From Flavobacterium circumlabens (GTDB taxonomy: Bacteria; Bacteroidota; Bacteroidia; Flavobacteriales; Flavobacteriaceae), in NCBI RefSeq assembly GCF_004345565.1, contig NZ_SLWA01000006.1, forward strand, positions 248,001 through 312,000: a DNA stretch of 64,000 nucleotides. The letters run 5' to 3'. The notes under the pieces are model-generated. The model did not search any database, was not told where the DNA came from, and saw only the letters and a program-made list of their open reading frames with translations. A program made the translations under genes and the position numbers. Positions within the stretch are counted from its first letter, which is position 1. Every line of letters starts with the position of its first letter. This document shows positions 18,929-28,865 of the stretch, one piece after another.

Positions 18929-21900
18929 ATGAAAAAAACACTTTTTGTGCTTCTGATAGTACTAACTTCAAACCTTGCAAAAGCGCAGTTAGTCATTGAT
19001 AATTCAACCTTAACTCCACAACAATTAGCTCAAAATATATTACTTGGACAAGGAATTAATATTTCAAATATTAAGTTTAACGGATCGGCTGCTGCTACAA
19101 TAAGTGATCAGATTGCCCTGTTTGATAATGGCGCAACAACAAACATTGGCATCAATAAAGGTTTAATTTTAAGTACCGGAAATGCAATTATAGCTAAAGG
19201 CCCAAATGATCAGGGACAGGCAACTCTACCAACATCTAATCCGGTTCAGGGAGATCCCGACTTATCAATTTTAACTAATAATCAGCCCATACAGAATGCA
19301 GCTGTTCTTGAATTTGATTTTGTTCCTGTTGGAAATAAACTGACTTTTAATTTTGTTTTTGCATCTGATGAATATCCGGAGTTTGTAAATGATTCCTATA
19401 ATGATAATTTTGGATTTTTTATTGCCGGACCCGGAATAACGGGACCATATTCGGGAAATGCAAAAAATATTGCCCTAATTCCCACAACATCTTTACCTGT
19501 TTCAATTAATAATTTAAATAACGGCAATTCAAATAGCGGCCCCTGTGAATATTGTCAATATTATGTAAATAACGATAGCGGTACCACTATACAATATGAT
19601 GGATTTACTAAAGTTATTCAGGCCGTTTCTGATGTTCAATGTGGACAGACCTATCATATAAAACTTGCAATTGCAAATGTTCTAGATAATAATTATGACT
19701 CTGCCGTATTTATAGAAGGTGCAAGTTTTAGTTCATCGGGAATTAATTTAGGCGCAGATTTACAGATTTGTTCCGCAACTAATTATACTTTAAAAACAGG
19801 ACTAGACGCTTCCGTTGTGCATGAATGGACATTTAACGGAGTCGTGATTCCACTTCAGACAGGTCCTGAAATTACAGTAAATCAGTCCGGTACTTATGGC
19901 GTAAAGGCAACTCCGATCGGAATAGGATGTCCTGTTTCTGATGAAATAAAAATACAATTTAGTACTGTCATGGAGCCGTATCTTTATTGTGGAACAAAAA
20001 CAGCAAACTCAATTACTTTTGATTGGTTAGCTTTAGGATATGCAGAATTTTCTGTGGCCTATAAAATTGGAACTAACGCCATTGTAGATGTTGGATTTCT
20101 TGGTAAAGTATATTCCTATACGGTTCAAAATGTACCCCATGGCGAAACGGTTACAATAACTGTTACTCCTGTAGGAACACCTGCAGAATGTTTTGGTCCG
20201 AACTCAATTTCCTGTATATTGGACACTTGTGTATTAACGCCCACGATCACTAACAGTCAGGGGCCAACTTCCCAGCAAACTTGTGCAGATACAATTGTTT
20301 CTGATATGAGTTATACGATTGGCGGTGGAGCGACAGCTGCTTCTATAACTTCAGGAAGTCTGCCAGATGGCGTAACAGGAACTTTAGTTGGGAATGTTTT
20401 TACCATTAGCGGAACGGCAACTTCATCGGGAACGTATAATTTCACCATTACGACCTCCGGAGGATGCGGTACCAATGCATCCGTTAACGGTTCTATTGTT
20501 ATACTTGAAAGAACCCTACCCAGCTTTGCCCCGATTAATGCCATTTGTGAAGGTGGGAATTTTATGCTTCCATTACAATCTATTAATGGTATACCGGGAA
20601 CATGGAGTCCTGCGGTTAATAATTTAACAACTACAGAGTACACCTTTACGCCCAATTCCGGACAATGCGCCACTACTACTAAATTAACTGTCGCTATAAA
20701 TCCAAAGACAGTTCCGGTATTTACTGCCGTTGCACCAATTTGCGAGGGAGAAACTATTGTTCTTCCGGCCCAATCAAATAATGGGATCACCGGAACCTGG
20801 ACTCCTGCTATAAATAATATAACGACAACAGAATATACTTTTGTTCCAAGTTTAGGAGAATGTGCTGCTACAACTAAATTAAATGTAACTATAATCCCGA
20901 AAACCAGCCCTGTATTTACCGCGATTGCTCCAATTTGTGAAGGCGAAACAATTGTACTTCCTTCACAATCAGACAACGGAATTCCCGGAACATGGACTCC
21001 CGCAATAAACAATTCAACAACGACTGAATACACGTTTACCCCAAATTCAGGGCAATGCAGCACTACTGCAAAATTAACCGTAAGCGTAAATCCAAAGACA
21101 ATTCCACTATTTACCACTATCGCACCAATTTGTGAAGGAGAAATTATTATGCTTCCGGTACAATCAAATAATGGAATTGTAGGAACCTGGTTACCGGCGA
21201 TCGACAACCTTAACACTACCGAATATACTTTTACTCCGGCTAATGGCCAATGTGCAGCAGCGGAAAAACTTACCGTTACAGTTTATGCCAAGCCACAACT
21301 GAAAATTGAGGATGGAAAAATTTGTATTGAAAACGCAACAAATAATCTCATTCAACCCTATCTTTTAGATACACAGTTAAATAATTCATTGTATAATTTT
21401 GAATGGTTTTTGGAAGCAACTAAAATCGAAAATCAAAACAATAGTACATTAGAGGCAAAAGAAACGGGCCATTACGCTGTAATTGCAATCGATAAAAACA
21501 CCAATTGTATTTCAGATATTGCAGAAGCGATAGTGACAAGTACTAAAACTGATTCCGGCGAAATAACAATCGTACAATCTGAATCCTTTTCCGAAAATTC
21601 AACTATAACGATAAATGTAAAAAATGCTTCAGGAATTTTTGAATATCAAATCGACAACTCCGATTTTCAATTTTCAAATCAATTTACGGATGTGGCTTCC
21701 GGAAAACATAGCATAACGGTTAGAAGCGTAAATGGATGCACTAATCTAACTAAAGAAATTATAGTAATAGGATATCCTAAATTCTTTACGCCAAATGGTG
21801 ATGGCCATAATGATACCTGGAATATTATTGGTTTTGATGGAATACAAAATGATCGGATTTTTATATTTGACCGTTATGGAAAATTGTTAAAGCAACTCAA

Positions 21901-22033
21901 TTCTAAAGTTTTAGGATGGGACGGAACATACAACGGATACCAAATGCCTGCAACTGATTACTGGTTTAAAATAATTTTCACCGAAGACAAAATTGAAAAA
22001 GAATTTAAATCTCATTTTACTTTAAAGAGATAA
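18929..22033 (+). CDS. Choice-of-anchor-L protein with tandem repeats and T9SS type B sorting domain
   Basis: The protein has 1,034 residues. Order: signal peptide (1-20), choice-of-anchor L region (about 25-275; FVFASDEYPEFVNDSYNDNF), further beta-domains, four tandem repeats of exactly 65 residues (bases 20516-21295; each with P.F...APICEGE and GTW.PA) and a C-terminal gliding-motility-associated (type B) sorting domain (FFTPNGDGHNDTWNI, about 950-1034). Type B domains generally route proteins through T9SS to the cell surface. It is probably a surface adhesin or matrix protein. It is transcribed opposite to the flanking LRR genes and has its own promoter and a shared bidirectional terminator. 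Confidence 0.9.
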   Translation: MKKTLFVLLIVLTSNLAKAQLVIDNSTLTPQQLAQNILLGQGINISNIKFNGSAAATISDQIALFDNGATTNIGINKGLILSTGNAIIAKGPNDQGQATLPTSNPVQGDPDLSILTNNQPIQNAAVLEFDFVPVGNKLTFNFVFASDEYPEFVNDSYNDNFGFFIAGPGITGPYSGNAKNIALIPTTSLPVSINNLNNGNSNSGPCEYCQYYVNNDSGTTIQYDGFTKVIQAVSDVQCGQTYHIKLAIANVLDNNYDSAVFIEGASFSSSGINLGADLQICSATNYTLKTGLDASVVHEWTFNGVVIPLQTGPEITVNQSGTYGVKATPIGIGCPVSDEIKIQFSTVMEPYLYCGTKTANSITFDWLALGYAEFSVAYKIGTNAIVDVGFLGKVYSYTVQNVPHGETVTITVTPVGTPAECFGPNSISCILDTCVLTPTITNSQGPTSQQTCADTIVSDMSYTIGGGATAASITSGSLPDGVTGTLVGNVFTISGTATSSGTYNFTITTSGGCGTNASVNGSIVILERTLPSFAPINAICEGGNFMLPLQSINGIPGTWSPAVNNLTTTEYTFTPNSGQCATTTKLTVAINPKTVPVFTAVAPICEGETIVLPAQSNNGITGTWTPAINNITTTEYTFVPSLGECAATTKLNVTIIPKTSPVFTAIAPICEGETIVLPSQSDNGIPGTWTPAINNSTTTEYTFTPNSGQCSTTAKLTVSVNPKTIPLFTTIAPICEGEIIMLPVQSNNGIVGTWLPAIDNLNTTEYTFTPANGQCAAAEKLTVTVYAKPQLKIEDGKICIENATNNLIQPYLLDTQLNNSLYNFEWFLEATKIENQNNSTLEAKETGHYAVIAIDKNTNCISDIAEAIVTSTKTDSGEITIVQSESFSENSTITINVKNASGIFEYQIDNSDFQFSNQFTDVASGKHSITVRSVNGCTNLTKEIIVIGYPKFFTPNGDGHNDTWNIIGFDGIQNDRIFIFDRYGKLLKQLNSKVLGWDGTYNGYQMPATDYWFKIIFTEDKIEKEFKSHFTLKR
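20516..21295 (+). repeat. Four in-frame tandem repeats of 195 bases
   Basis: Unit starts are at 20516, 20711, 20906 and 21101, exactly 195 bases (65 codons) apart. Each unit encodes P-x-F, two Cys residues (in ICEGE and near GQC) and TTEYTF. Silent differences between units show the array is not freshly copied. Confidence 0.9.
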
Positions 22034-22043
22034 AATTATTGCA

Positions 22044-22084
22044 CATAAAAAAGGAGCCTGAAATTTTCAGGCTCCTTTTTTATG
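22044..22084. terminator. Bidirectional terminator
   Basis: A 19-base perfect stem (arms 22044-22062 and 22066-22084) with A-run and T-run ends lies between the convergent ends of the choice-of-anchor-L gene and LRR paralog 2. It can stop transcription from both sides. Confidence 0.9.
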
Positions 22085-22098
22085 CATTTAGAGTTCTA

Positions 22099-24627
22099 TT
22101 AAAATTTAATAAACTTCGAGCTTGAAGTTCCTTTATCGGTTTTAATTTTCAGGAAATAATTACCCGTTCTTAATTTTGAAACATCTATTGTCGAAACATC
22201 TGCAGCATTTGGAACTGCGATAACCAATTGTCCCAATACATCATAAACCGCAATTGATTTAATAGTGGCATCATTTTTTATAGAAATAATGTTTAAAACA
22301 TCTTTTACCGGGTTTGGGTAAATATTAAAATACTTCGAAAACTCAAAATCCTGTGTTCCTAGAGTTTTAAAGGTAGAAGTTGCTTTGTTGGTGAGAATCG
22401 GAAAATTATAATCGAAATAGATATTGGCTTCGTTGGTAAACGAATCCCCTGTTTTTAAAGTTGGTAAAGTTTTGATTTTAAAAGCGATATATCCGTCATT
22501 ATGTGCGTCATCAAATGGAAGATTTATTTTTTCGAAGATAAATTCTACCCTGTTTCCCTCCGAAATTTTGGTTGTATAAGAATGACTCGCACTTATTGGA
22601 ACTAATGTCGAAATATCAAACTTTGATAAATCGATCATATCTTTTGCAACAATATTTTCTGCCGGATAGGTTCCTGTATTTTCGAAACGAATCTGGTAAT
22701 GAACATATTCTCCAATTAATTCGGGTGTAATCACATCACCTTCAAGACACGTTTTATCGTTTGGGTCATAAGACCCCACAACGGTCTGACGCATAGCAAA
22801 GGAGTTATCGACTGGTTTTTCATCTCCCGTTACAGGAGTAATTAGAGCATTAAAACTCAAGCGGTCATTGATATTTACCGCAGGAGTTTCCATTGGTGAA
22901 TTAACATTTAGGGTTACTGAAATTTCTCGTGTTTGAAATGGCTGTAGGTTTTCGTAATTCCAAACTAATTTATTTGTGTCCTGACTTGAAACAAGAGGGC
23001 TTGCAGATACAAAATCTAATACAGAATCATTAAAATCAAAAGTGACTGATCCTGACGTAATTTGGTTTCCTTTGTTTTTAAACACTAATTTATAACTCGT
23101 ATCAAAACCTGGTCGGGCAGGAAGTATGGATAAGATAGAAATTTCCACATCCTGATGCTCTCCTTTTGGTGTAACACAAAAATTTTGAGTAAATGGACTT
23201 GTTTCTATTGGAAAAGTCGTCGTCGCAGAAGTTGGTAAAACTTCAAAATAATCCGGATTTTCAAGGATTGGTGTTATAGTTTGAGTTCCCTCTCCTACTG
23301 GAATTGAATAATTACCGGATTCGTCAGAAATTATATTTCCCTTCAGAGTTCCATTAGTAATATTAAAATTTAGATTTGGAAAGAAAATATCATCTGTATC
23401 ACATCCATTTTTGTTACCATCAAATTTACTATTACCTTTTATTGTATAAAAGGTACCGCCTGGAGTAAAACTACAATATGAATTTACTACACAATTAGTA
23501 AAACCTGAATAACTCAGCATTTGTGTAATAGAATCGATCTGACTATCATCTACACAGATAAATTTTAAATCAGGATTATTACCAAATATAAGCTGACTAT
23601 CTGGGCTTCCATTCTTTAAATTAAGATAAATTAACTGATTATTTCCGCAAAACAAATCATAAATATATTCAACGCCTGATAAATCAAGATTTGTTAATTG
23701 ATTGTTCTCACAATGTATAAATAACAGTTTACTTAAGCCTGTCAGATCCAATTTTTCTAAATTATTAAAGCCACAATACAAATAAACTAATCCTTTTAAA
23801 GGTGTCAGATCTAAACTTTTGAATTTATTATTTACACATTTAAAATTAATCAAATTAACTAATCCTTTTACACTTATATCTGTTAATTGGTTTTCATTAC
23901 AAAGCAGGGTTCTTAGATTAACTAATCCATCCAAATTTAAATTTGTGAGCTTATTATTGTCGCACACAAAAGTTTCAAGGTTTATACAACCGGAAACATT
24001 CACACTAACCAAATTATTAAAGTCGATTTTTAAATATTTTAAATTTAATGCACCAGAAACATTCAATTCAGTTAATTGACTGTTATCACAAAATATGTAT
24101 TCCAGATTAGTTAAGCCGGTTACATTCAACTTCTGCACATTACTACCGGAGCATTTCAATGACTTAAGTTTTTTTAGTACTCTGAAATCAAGCTCATTTA
24201 GCAAATTATCATAGCAATCAAGGGTTTCGAGATTTTCTAATCCTTCTATATTCAAATTTGATATTTTATTACCGGAACAATAAAATTCCTTTAAATTTTT
24301 TAAACCTGGTAAATCTACTTCTGTTAATGAATTTCCAATACATTGCAAAATTCGAAGGTTTTTAAAATTTTCAACTCCTTTTATACTGGAAATGTTAAAA
24401 AAATTAACATTTATCTCGTAGACATTTAAAGCTTCAGCTATTTGAATTTCTCCATCACCATTAATATCGATATTAATTTTTTCTCCATTTTGATTTAAAG
24501 CGATGTAGCTATTATTATTTGATTCTAATAGTTTATATTTAAAAGTAACATCTGGAAAATATATAGTTTGAGCCTGAGAGGTTGCATATAAAAATAAAAC
24601 GAATGTTAAAAAGTATAGTTTTTTCAT
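22099..24627 (-). CDS. Secreted leucine-rich-repeat protein with T9SS type A sorting domain (paralog 2)
   Basis: This 842-residue protein has a signal peptide (1-20), an EF-hand-like loop (Asp54-Glu65: DINGDGEIQIAE), about 17 leucine-rich repeats to about residue 375 (LxxLxCxxNxLTxLDLS), a Cys linker (YCSFTPGGTFYTIKG), beta-sandwich domains and a type A T9SS sorting domain (NIYPNPVKDVLNI to SSKFIKF). From the Cys linker on it is almost identical to the next gene upstream (24638-27235), while the LRR part differs. The two genes are only 10 bases apart and probably cotranscribed. Binding partner unknown; LRR surfaces usually bind proteins or glycans. Confidence 0.9.
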   Translation of the reverse strand: MKKLYFLTFVLFLYATSQAQTIYFPDVTFKYKLLESNNNSYIALNQNGEKINIDINGDGEIQIAEALNVYEINVNFFNISSIKGVENFKNLRILQCIGNSLTEVDLPGLKNLKEFYCSGNKISNLNIEGLENLETLDCYDNLLNELDFRVLKKLKSLKCSGSNVQKLNVTGLTNLEYIFCDNSQLTELNVSGALNLKYLKIDFNNLVSVNVSGCINLETFVCDNNKLTNLNLDGLVNLRTLLCNENQLTDISVKGLVNLINFKCVNNKFKSLDLTPLKGLVYLYCGFNNLEKLDLTGLSKLLFIHCENNQLTNLDLSGVEYIYDLFCGNNQLIYLNLKNGSPDSQLIFGNNPDLKFICVDDSQIDSITQMLSYSGFTNCVVNSYCSFTPGGTFYTIKGNSKFDGNKNGCDTDDIFFPNLNFNITNGTLKGNIISDESGNYSIPVGEGTQTITPILENPDYFEVLPTSATTTFPIETSPFTQNFCVTPKGEHQDVEISILSILPARPGFDTSYKLVFKNKGNQITSGSVTFDFNDSVLDFVSASPLVSSQDTNKLVWNYENLQPFQTREISVTLNVNSPMETPAVNINDRLSFNALITPVTGDEKPVDNSFAMRQTVVGSYDPNDKTCLEGDVITPELIGEYVHYQIRFENTGTYPAENIVAKDMIDLSKFDISTLVPISASHSYTTKISEGNRVEFIFEKINLPFDDAHNDGYIAFKIKTLPTLKTGDSFTNEANIYFDYNFPILTNKATSTFKTLGTQDFEFSKYFNIYPNPVKDVLNIISIKNDATIKSIAVYDVLGQLVIAVPNAADVSTIDVSKLRTGNYFLKIKTDKGTSSSKFIKF
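22775..22917. repeat. 143-base exact repeat, copy A (in LRR paralog 2)
   Basis: This stretch is identical base for base to 25311-25453 in paralog 3. It encodes the conserved region before VGSYDPNDKTC. Confidence 0.9.
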
Positions 24628-24637
24628 TTAAATGATA

Positions 24638-27235
24638 TTATAATTTAATAAACTTCACACCAGAAGTTCCGTTATCAGTTTTTATCTTCAAAATATAATT
24701 ACCCGTTCTTAATTTTGAAACATCTATTGTGGAAACATCGACAGCATTTGGAACTGCGATAACCAATTGTCCCAATACATCATAAACCGCAATTGATTTA
24801 ATAGTGGCATCATTTTTTATAGAAATGTTTAAAACATTTTGTGCCGGATTCGGATAAATATTGAAATACTTCGAAAACTCAAAATCCTGTGTTCCTAGAG
24901 TTTTAAAAGTAGAAGTTGCTTTGTTGGTGAGAATCGGAAAATTATAATCAAAATAAATATTGGCTTCATTTGTAAACGAATCCCCTGTTTTTAAAGTCGG
25001 CAAAGTTTTAATTTTAAAAGCGATATATCCGTCATTATATGCGTCATTAAATGGAAGATCTATTTTTTCGAATATAAATTCTACCTTATTTCCTTCTGAA
25101 ATTTTGGTTGTATAAGAATGACTCGCACTTGTGGGAACTAATGTCGAAATATCAAACTTTGATAAATCGATCATATCTTTTACAACAATATTTTCTGCAG
25201 GATAAGTGCCGGTATTTTCGAAACGAATTAAATAATGCACATATTCCCCAATTAATTCAGGTGTGATCACATCACCTTCAAGGCATGTTTTATCGTTTGG
25301 ATCAAAAGAACCCACAACGGTCTGACGCATAGCAAAGGAGTTATCGACTGGTTTTTCATCTCCCGTTACAGGAGTAATTAGAGCATTAAAACTCAAGCGG
25401 TCATTGATATTTACCGCAGGAGTTTCCATTGGTGAATTAACATTTAGGGTTACATTAATTTCGCGTGTCTCTAAAGCTTTTAAGTTGGTATAATCCCAAA
25501 CCAATTTATTGGTCGTTTGATTGGTAATGGACGGGCTGGCAGCTACATAATCCAAAACAGCGTCATTAAAATCAAGTGTAACAGAACCTGATACCGTTTT
25601 ATTTGCTTTATTTTTATAAACAATTTTATAAGTGGCATCGAAACCGGGTCTCGCCGGAACTGTCGATAAAATAGTAATTTCTATATCCTGATGCTCCCCT
25701 TTCGGCGTAACGCAAAAGTTTTGAGTAAACGGACTTGTTTGTGTTGGGAAAGTTACTACTAAAGATTCTGGGGAAACTTCATAATAGTTTGGGTCTTCCA
25801 GAATTGGTGTTATGGTATGAGTTCCTTCACCTACGGAAATTGAATAATTACCGGATTCGTCAGAAATTATATTTCCTTTTAGAGTTCCATCAGTAATATT
25901 AAAATTTAGATTTGGCAATTTAGTATCTGAAATATCACAGCCATTATTATCTGAGTCATACTTTTGATTTCCACTGATGGTATAATAAGTACCGCCTGGA
26001 TTAAAGGAGCAATAAGAGTTTACAATACAATTATATCCTAAATTGTTAACTCTATTTTGAAAATCCATTACTTCAATTTCATCTGCACATATGTATTTTA
26101 ACGTTGGATTGAAATTAAAAAAATAGTAATAATTATATGAAATACCATTCTTTATATAAAGGCTTTTTAATTTATTAAAGCTACAATCTAATTGCGATAA
26201 ATTTTTACAATCTGAAACATCGAGACTGATAAGCTGATTGTCAGTACAATCAAAAACCATTAAGCTTTCGCAATTTTTTAAATTTACAGATGATATATTA
26301 CTATAATTAAAACGTAATGAGAAAAGTTTTTTATGTCCTGAGAGATCAATAGAAGTATATAAATTGCCTCCACATTCTAAATCTTTAATATTTTGATTTT
26401 TTGATATATTAAGAGAAGTAAGAAAATTTTCTCCACATGCAAATGTTTCAAGATTGAACAATGCTGAAACATCTAGTACATCAAGTTTGTTTTTTCTGAT
26501 CTTGAAATATGATAATTTACTCAAATTTGAAACATTGACAGTTTTTAAGTTATTACTACTACAATCTAAAGTCATTAGATTACTGATACCTGAAAAATCA
26601 AGTGCTTCAATTTGATTCTCATTACACTTTAAATCTATTAATTTATCTAAAAAAGGAATTATTAATATTTTTATTTTGTTTTGACTACAATCAATACTTT
26701 CTAAATTTAATAATCCAGTAGTATCTAAATTATAAAGTGAATTTTGCAAGCAAGTTAAAACCTTAAGATTTTTACAATCCGAAATATCTAAACTTGTAAT
26801 ACTATTAGAATAACAATCTAACTTTTCTAAGCTTGTTAATCCTTTTAAATCAATACTCTCAATTTTACTTCTTGAGCAAACCAATTCTTTTAAATTATTT
26901 AAACCAGAAAGATCCAAAGATGTCAAATAAGAATCTGCACAATAGAGATAAGTTAAATTTTTAAAATATTTAATACCTGTCAAATCATATAAAGGCAAAC
27001 TAGTTGAACCAATGATATTTAAACTGTAAACCTTTGAAGCTTCATCTGCATCAATCTCTGTATCATTGTTTAAATCAATTTTCATTGGATTATTATTAAT
27101 GTCTTTCGCAACATTATTTGTTTCATTAGCTTGCTGTAATTGAGCTTTGAAAAGAGCCCCCGGGATATTAATAATTTGAGCATTAACTGAAGATAAAAAG
27201 CAAAGAGCTAATAATAGAAAGTAGTTTTTGGTCAT
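24638..27235 (-). CDS. Secreted leucine-rich-repeat protein with T9SS type A sorting domain (paralog 3)
   Basis: This 865-residue protein has the same order as paralog 2: signal peptide (1-20), EF-hand-like loop (Asp54-Glu65: DLNNDTEIDADE), about 18 leucine-rich repeats with regular Cys (LDCSSNNL, LTCLQNSL), a Cys linker (YCSFNPGGTYYTISG), beta-sandwich domains and a type A T9SS domain (NIYPNPAQNVLNI to GVKFIKL). It is the first gene of a two-gene unit with paralog 2. Very high identity in the C-terminal half next to divergent LRRs suggests tandem duplication followed by gene conversion, or selection for diversity in the repeats. Confidence 0.9.
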   Translation of the reverse strand: MTKNYFLLLALCFLSSVNAQIINIPGALFKAQLQQANETNNVAKDINNNPMKIDLNNDTEIDADEASKVYSLNIIGSTSLPLYDLTGIKYFKNLTYLYCADSYLTSLDLSGLNNLKELVCSRSKIESIDLKGLTSLEKLDCYSNSITSLDISDCKNLKVLTCLQNSLYNLDTTGLLNLESIDCSQNKIKILIIPFLDKLIDLKCNENQIEALDFSGISNLMTLDCSSNNLKTVNVSNLSKLSYFKIRKNKLDVLDVSALFNLETFACGENFLTSLNISKNQNIKDLECGGNLYTSIDLSGHKKLFSLRFNYSNISSVNLKNCESLMVFDCTDNQLISLDVSDCKNLSQLDCSFNKLKSLYIKNGISYNYYYFFNFNPTLKYICADEIEVMDFQNRVNNLGYNCIVNSYCSFNPGGTYYTISGNQKYDSDNNGCDISDTKLPNLNFNITDGTLKGNIISDESGNYSISVGEGTHTITPILEDPNYYEVSPESLVVTFPTQTSPFTQNFCVTPKGEHQDIEITILSTVPARPGFDATYKIVYKNKANKTVSGSVTLDFNDAVLDYVAASPSITNQTTNKLVWDYTNLKALETREINVTLNVNSPMETPAVNINDRLSFNALITPVTGDEKPVDNSFAMRQTVVGSFDPNDKTCLEGDVITPELIGEYVHYLIRFENTGTYPAENIVVKDMIDLSKFDISTLVPTSASHSYTTKISEGNKVEFIFEKIDLPFNDAYNDGYIAFKIKTLPTLKTGDSFTNEANIYFDYNFPILTNKATSTFKTLGTQDFEFSKYFNIYPNPAQNVLNISIKNDATIKSIAVYDVLGQLVIAVPNAVDVSTIDVSKLRTGNYILKIKTDNGTSGVKFIKL
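25311..25453. repeat. 143-base exact repeat, copy B (in LRR paralog 3)
   Basis: Identical to 22775-22917. A second shared block covers the sorting-domain region, around 22208-22288 and 24749-24829. Confidence 0.9.
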
Positions 27236-27295
27236 ATTTTACATTTATTTTTGGTCTATAAATATATAAAGTCAAAAAGTCAAAACCTAACACTT

Positions 27296-27328
27296 AATAA
27301 AAAAAGCCTCACTGAAATTAGCGAGGCT
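27296..27328 (-). terminator. Terminator after the 27359-27787 gene
   Basis: In the minus direction AGCCTC pairs with GAGGCT around a 12-base loop, followed by a run of seven T residues. Confidence 0.75.
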
Positions 27329-27358
27329 CTTATATATTTTACTTAAAAAACAACTTTT

Positions 27359-27787
27359 TTAAAAAGCAACATTCCATCTTGGCAATTTACCATTTTCATC
27401 TAAGAAATTTTGCAAAACCTGTCCTTCAACAGTAGTTGGAATTCCTTTTACTTCAGCAGTAAAAGTTTCATACCAAACCACTTCAAGTGCGGTAATCTCT
27501 TCTAATTTCATTTGTGCAGGCCAGGAATATTTTCTTCCTGTTTTAGCAAACTGTTGTCCGTTTACGATTTTATCGTATAAACCACCGTTTTTACTTTTTA
27601 AAGTTCCATCGTTCTGAACAGTTCCTGTAGAACCTACCATGATTAATTCTTTTGCATCACCTTCAACAGCATAGACAACAAAAATTCCAGCACCCGCTTC
27701 CGGAGCATTACAAGTTTGTTCTAAACTATCTTCAACAGTAAAAGTAAAACTATTGCTTACTTTAAATTTTTCTAATTCTTTGTACAT
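27359..27787 (-). CDS. Uncharacterised protein, weakly GIY-YIG-like
   Basis: This 142-residue cytoplasmic protein has no signal peptide. A stretch around residues 30-75 (GIFVVYAVEG, then IMVGSTGTVQNDG and GGLYDKIVNG) vaguely recalls the start of GIY-YIG nuclease folds, but the catalytic Arg and Glu pattern is not clear, so I do not assign an activity. It has its own terminator and is transcribed downstream of sucD, separated by another terminator, so it is probably a single-gene unit. Confidence 0.65.
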   Translation of the reverse strand: MYKELEKFKVSNSFTFTVEDSLEQTCNAPEAGAGIFVVYAVEGDAKELIMVGSTGTVQNDGTLKSKNGGLYDKIVNGQQFAKTGRKYSWPAQMKLEEITALEVVWYETFTAEVKGIPTTVEGQVLQNFLDENGKLPRWNVAF

Positions 27788-27816
27788 ATTTCTTTTGTTT
27801 TATCACTAAGGTTCTA

Positions 27817-27834
27817 TCCCGATAGCTATCGGGA
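27817..27834. repeat. 18-base perfect palindrome, copy 1
   Basis: TCCCGATAGCTATCGGGA is self-complementary. A second copy is at 31033-31050; both are preceded by CTA and followed by CT. It lies about 30 bases upstream of the 27359-27787 gene. Confidence 0.85.
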
Positions 27835-27891
27835 CTGAGGAACTAAGTTTCTAAGTGTTTATTTAATTTTTTTAAACAACATAAACGAAGA

Positions 27892-27930
27892 AAAAGCTCC
27901 ATCTTATTTATTCAACAAGACGGAGCTTTT
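27892..27930 (-). terminator. Terminator after sucD
   Basis: A 14-base stem with one mismatch (AAAAGCTCC... with ...GGAGCTTTT) ends in T residues in the minus direction, about 30 bases past the sucD stop. Confidence 0.8.
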
Positions 27931-27957
27931 GGAATTTGTTATTTAAAACATTGGAAA

Positions 27958-28830
27958 TTAACCCAATACTTCTTTTACTTTTTTACCAATTTCAGCTGGT
28001 GAATCAACAACGTGAATTCCGTTGTCTCTCATAATTTGTTTTTTAGCAGCAGCTGTATCATCAGAACCACCAACAATAGCACCTGCGTGACCCATTGTTC
28101 TACCAGCAGGAGCAGTTTCTCCGGCGATAAAACCAACAACTGGTTTACGGTTACCATCCGCTCTTACCCATTTAGCAGCATCAGCTTCTAATTGACCTCC
28201 GATTTCACCAATCATGATGATAATTTCAGTCTCAGGATCGTTCATTAATAATTCAACAGCTTCTTTAGTTGTAGTTCCAATAATTGGATCTCCACCAATA
28301 CCGATAGCTGTAGTAATTCCTAAACCTTGTTTTACAACCTGGTCAGCAGCTTCGTAAGTTAAAGTTCCTGATTTGGAAACGATACCAACTGTTCCTTTTT
28401 TGAAAACGAAACCTGGCATAATACCAACTTTAGCTTCTCCCGGAGTTATTACTCCAGGGCAGTTTGGTCCGATTAATCTGGAATTTCTTTCTTTCACATA
28501 ATTATTTGCTTTAATCATATCTGCTACAGGAATTCCTTCTGTAATAGCAATAATTACTTTAATTCCGGCATCAGCAGCTTCCATAATTGCATCAGCAGCA
28601 AAAGCAGGCGGAACAAAAATGATAGAAGTATCAGCTCCGGCCTGATCTACAGCATCTTTCACTGTATTAAAAACCGGACGGTCTAAATGGGTTGTTCCCC
28701 CTTTTCCAGGTGTCACACCACCAACAACATTAGTACCGTACTCAATCATTTGAGAAGCGTGGAAAGTTCCTTCGCTACCTGTAAATCCTTGAACAATTAT
28801 TTTGGAATCTTTATTAACTAAAACACTCAT
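27958..28830 (-). CDS. sucD: Succinate-CoA ligase (ADP-forming) subunit alpha
   Basis: The 290-residue subunit binds CoA (GFTGSEGTFHASQMIEYG, near residues 15-32) and carries the phosphohistidine in MGHAGAIVGG (His about 248). With SucC it interconverts succinyl-CoA and succinate with substrate-level ATP formation in the TCA cycle. Length and motifs are standard. sucC is not in the neighbourhood, so the two subunits are encoded apart, as in many Bacteroidota. A TAnnTTTG box lies 36 bases upstream. Confidence 0.96.
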   Translation of the reverse strand: MSVLVNKDSKIIVQGFTGSEGTFHASQMIEYGTNVVGGVTPGKGGTTHLDRPVFNTVKDAVDQAGADTSIIFVPPAFAADAIMEAADAGIKVIIAITEGIPVADMIKANNYVKERNSRLIGPNCPGVITPGEAKVGIMPGFVFKKGTVGIVSKSGTLTYEAADQVVKQGLGITTAIGIGGDPIIGTTTKEAVELLMNDPETEIIIMIGEIGGQLEADAAKWVRADGNRKPVVGFIAGETAPAGRTMGHAGAIVGGSDDTAAAKKQIMRDNGIHVVDSPAEIGKKVKEVLG

Positions 28831-28865
28831 GATATATATTTTATGTAGTTTTTAAAATTGTGATG

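Noticed and set aside
20311..21216. Long minus-strand frame of 301 codons
   Set aside because: It lies wholly antisense to the repeat region of the choice-of-anchor-L gene. Its regularity only mirrors the 65-residue repeats, and it has no family features.
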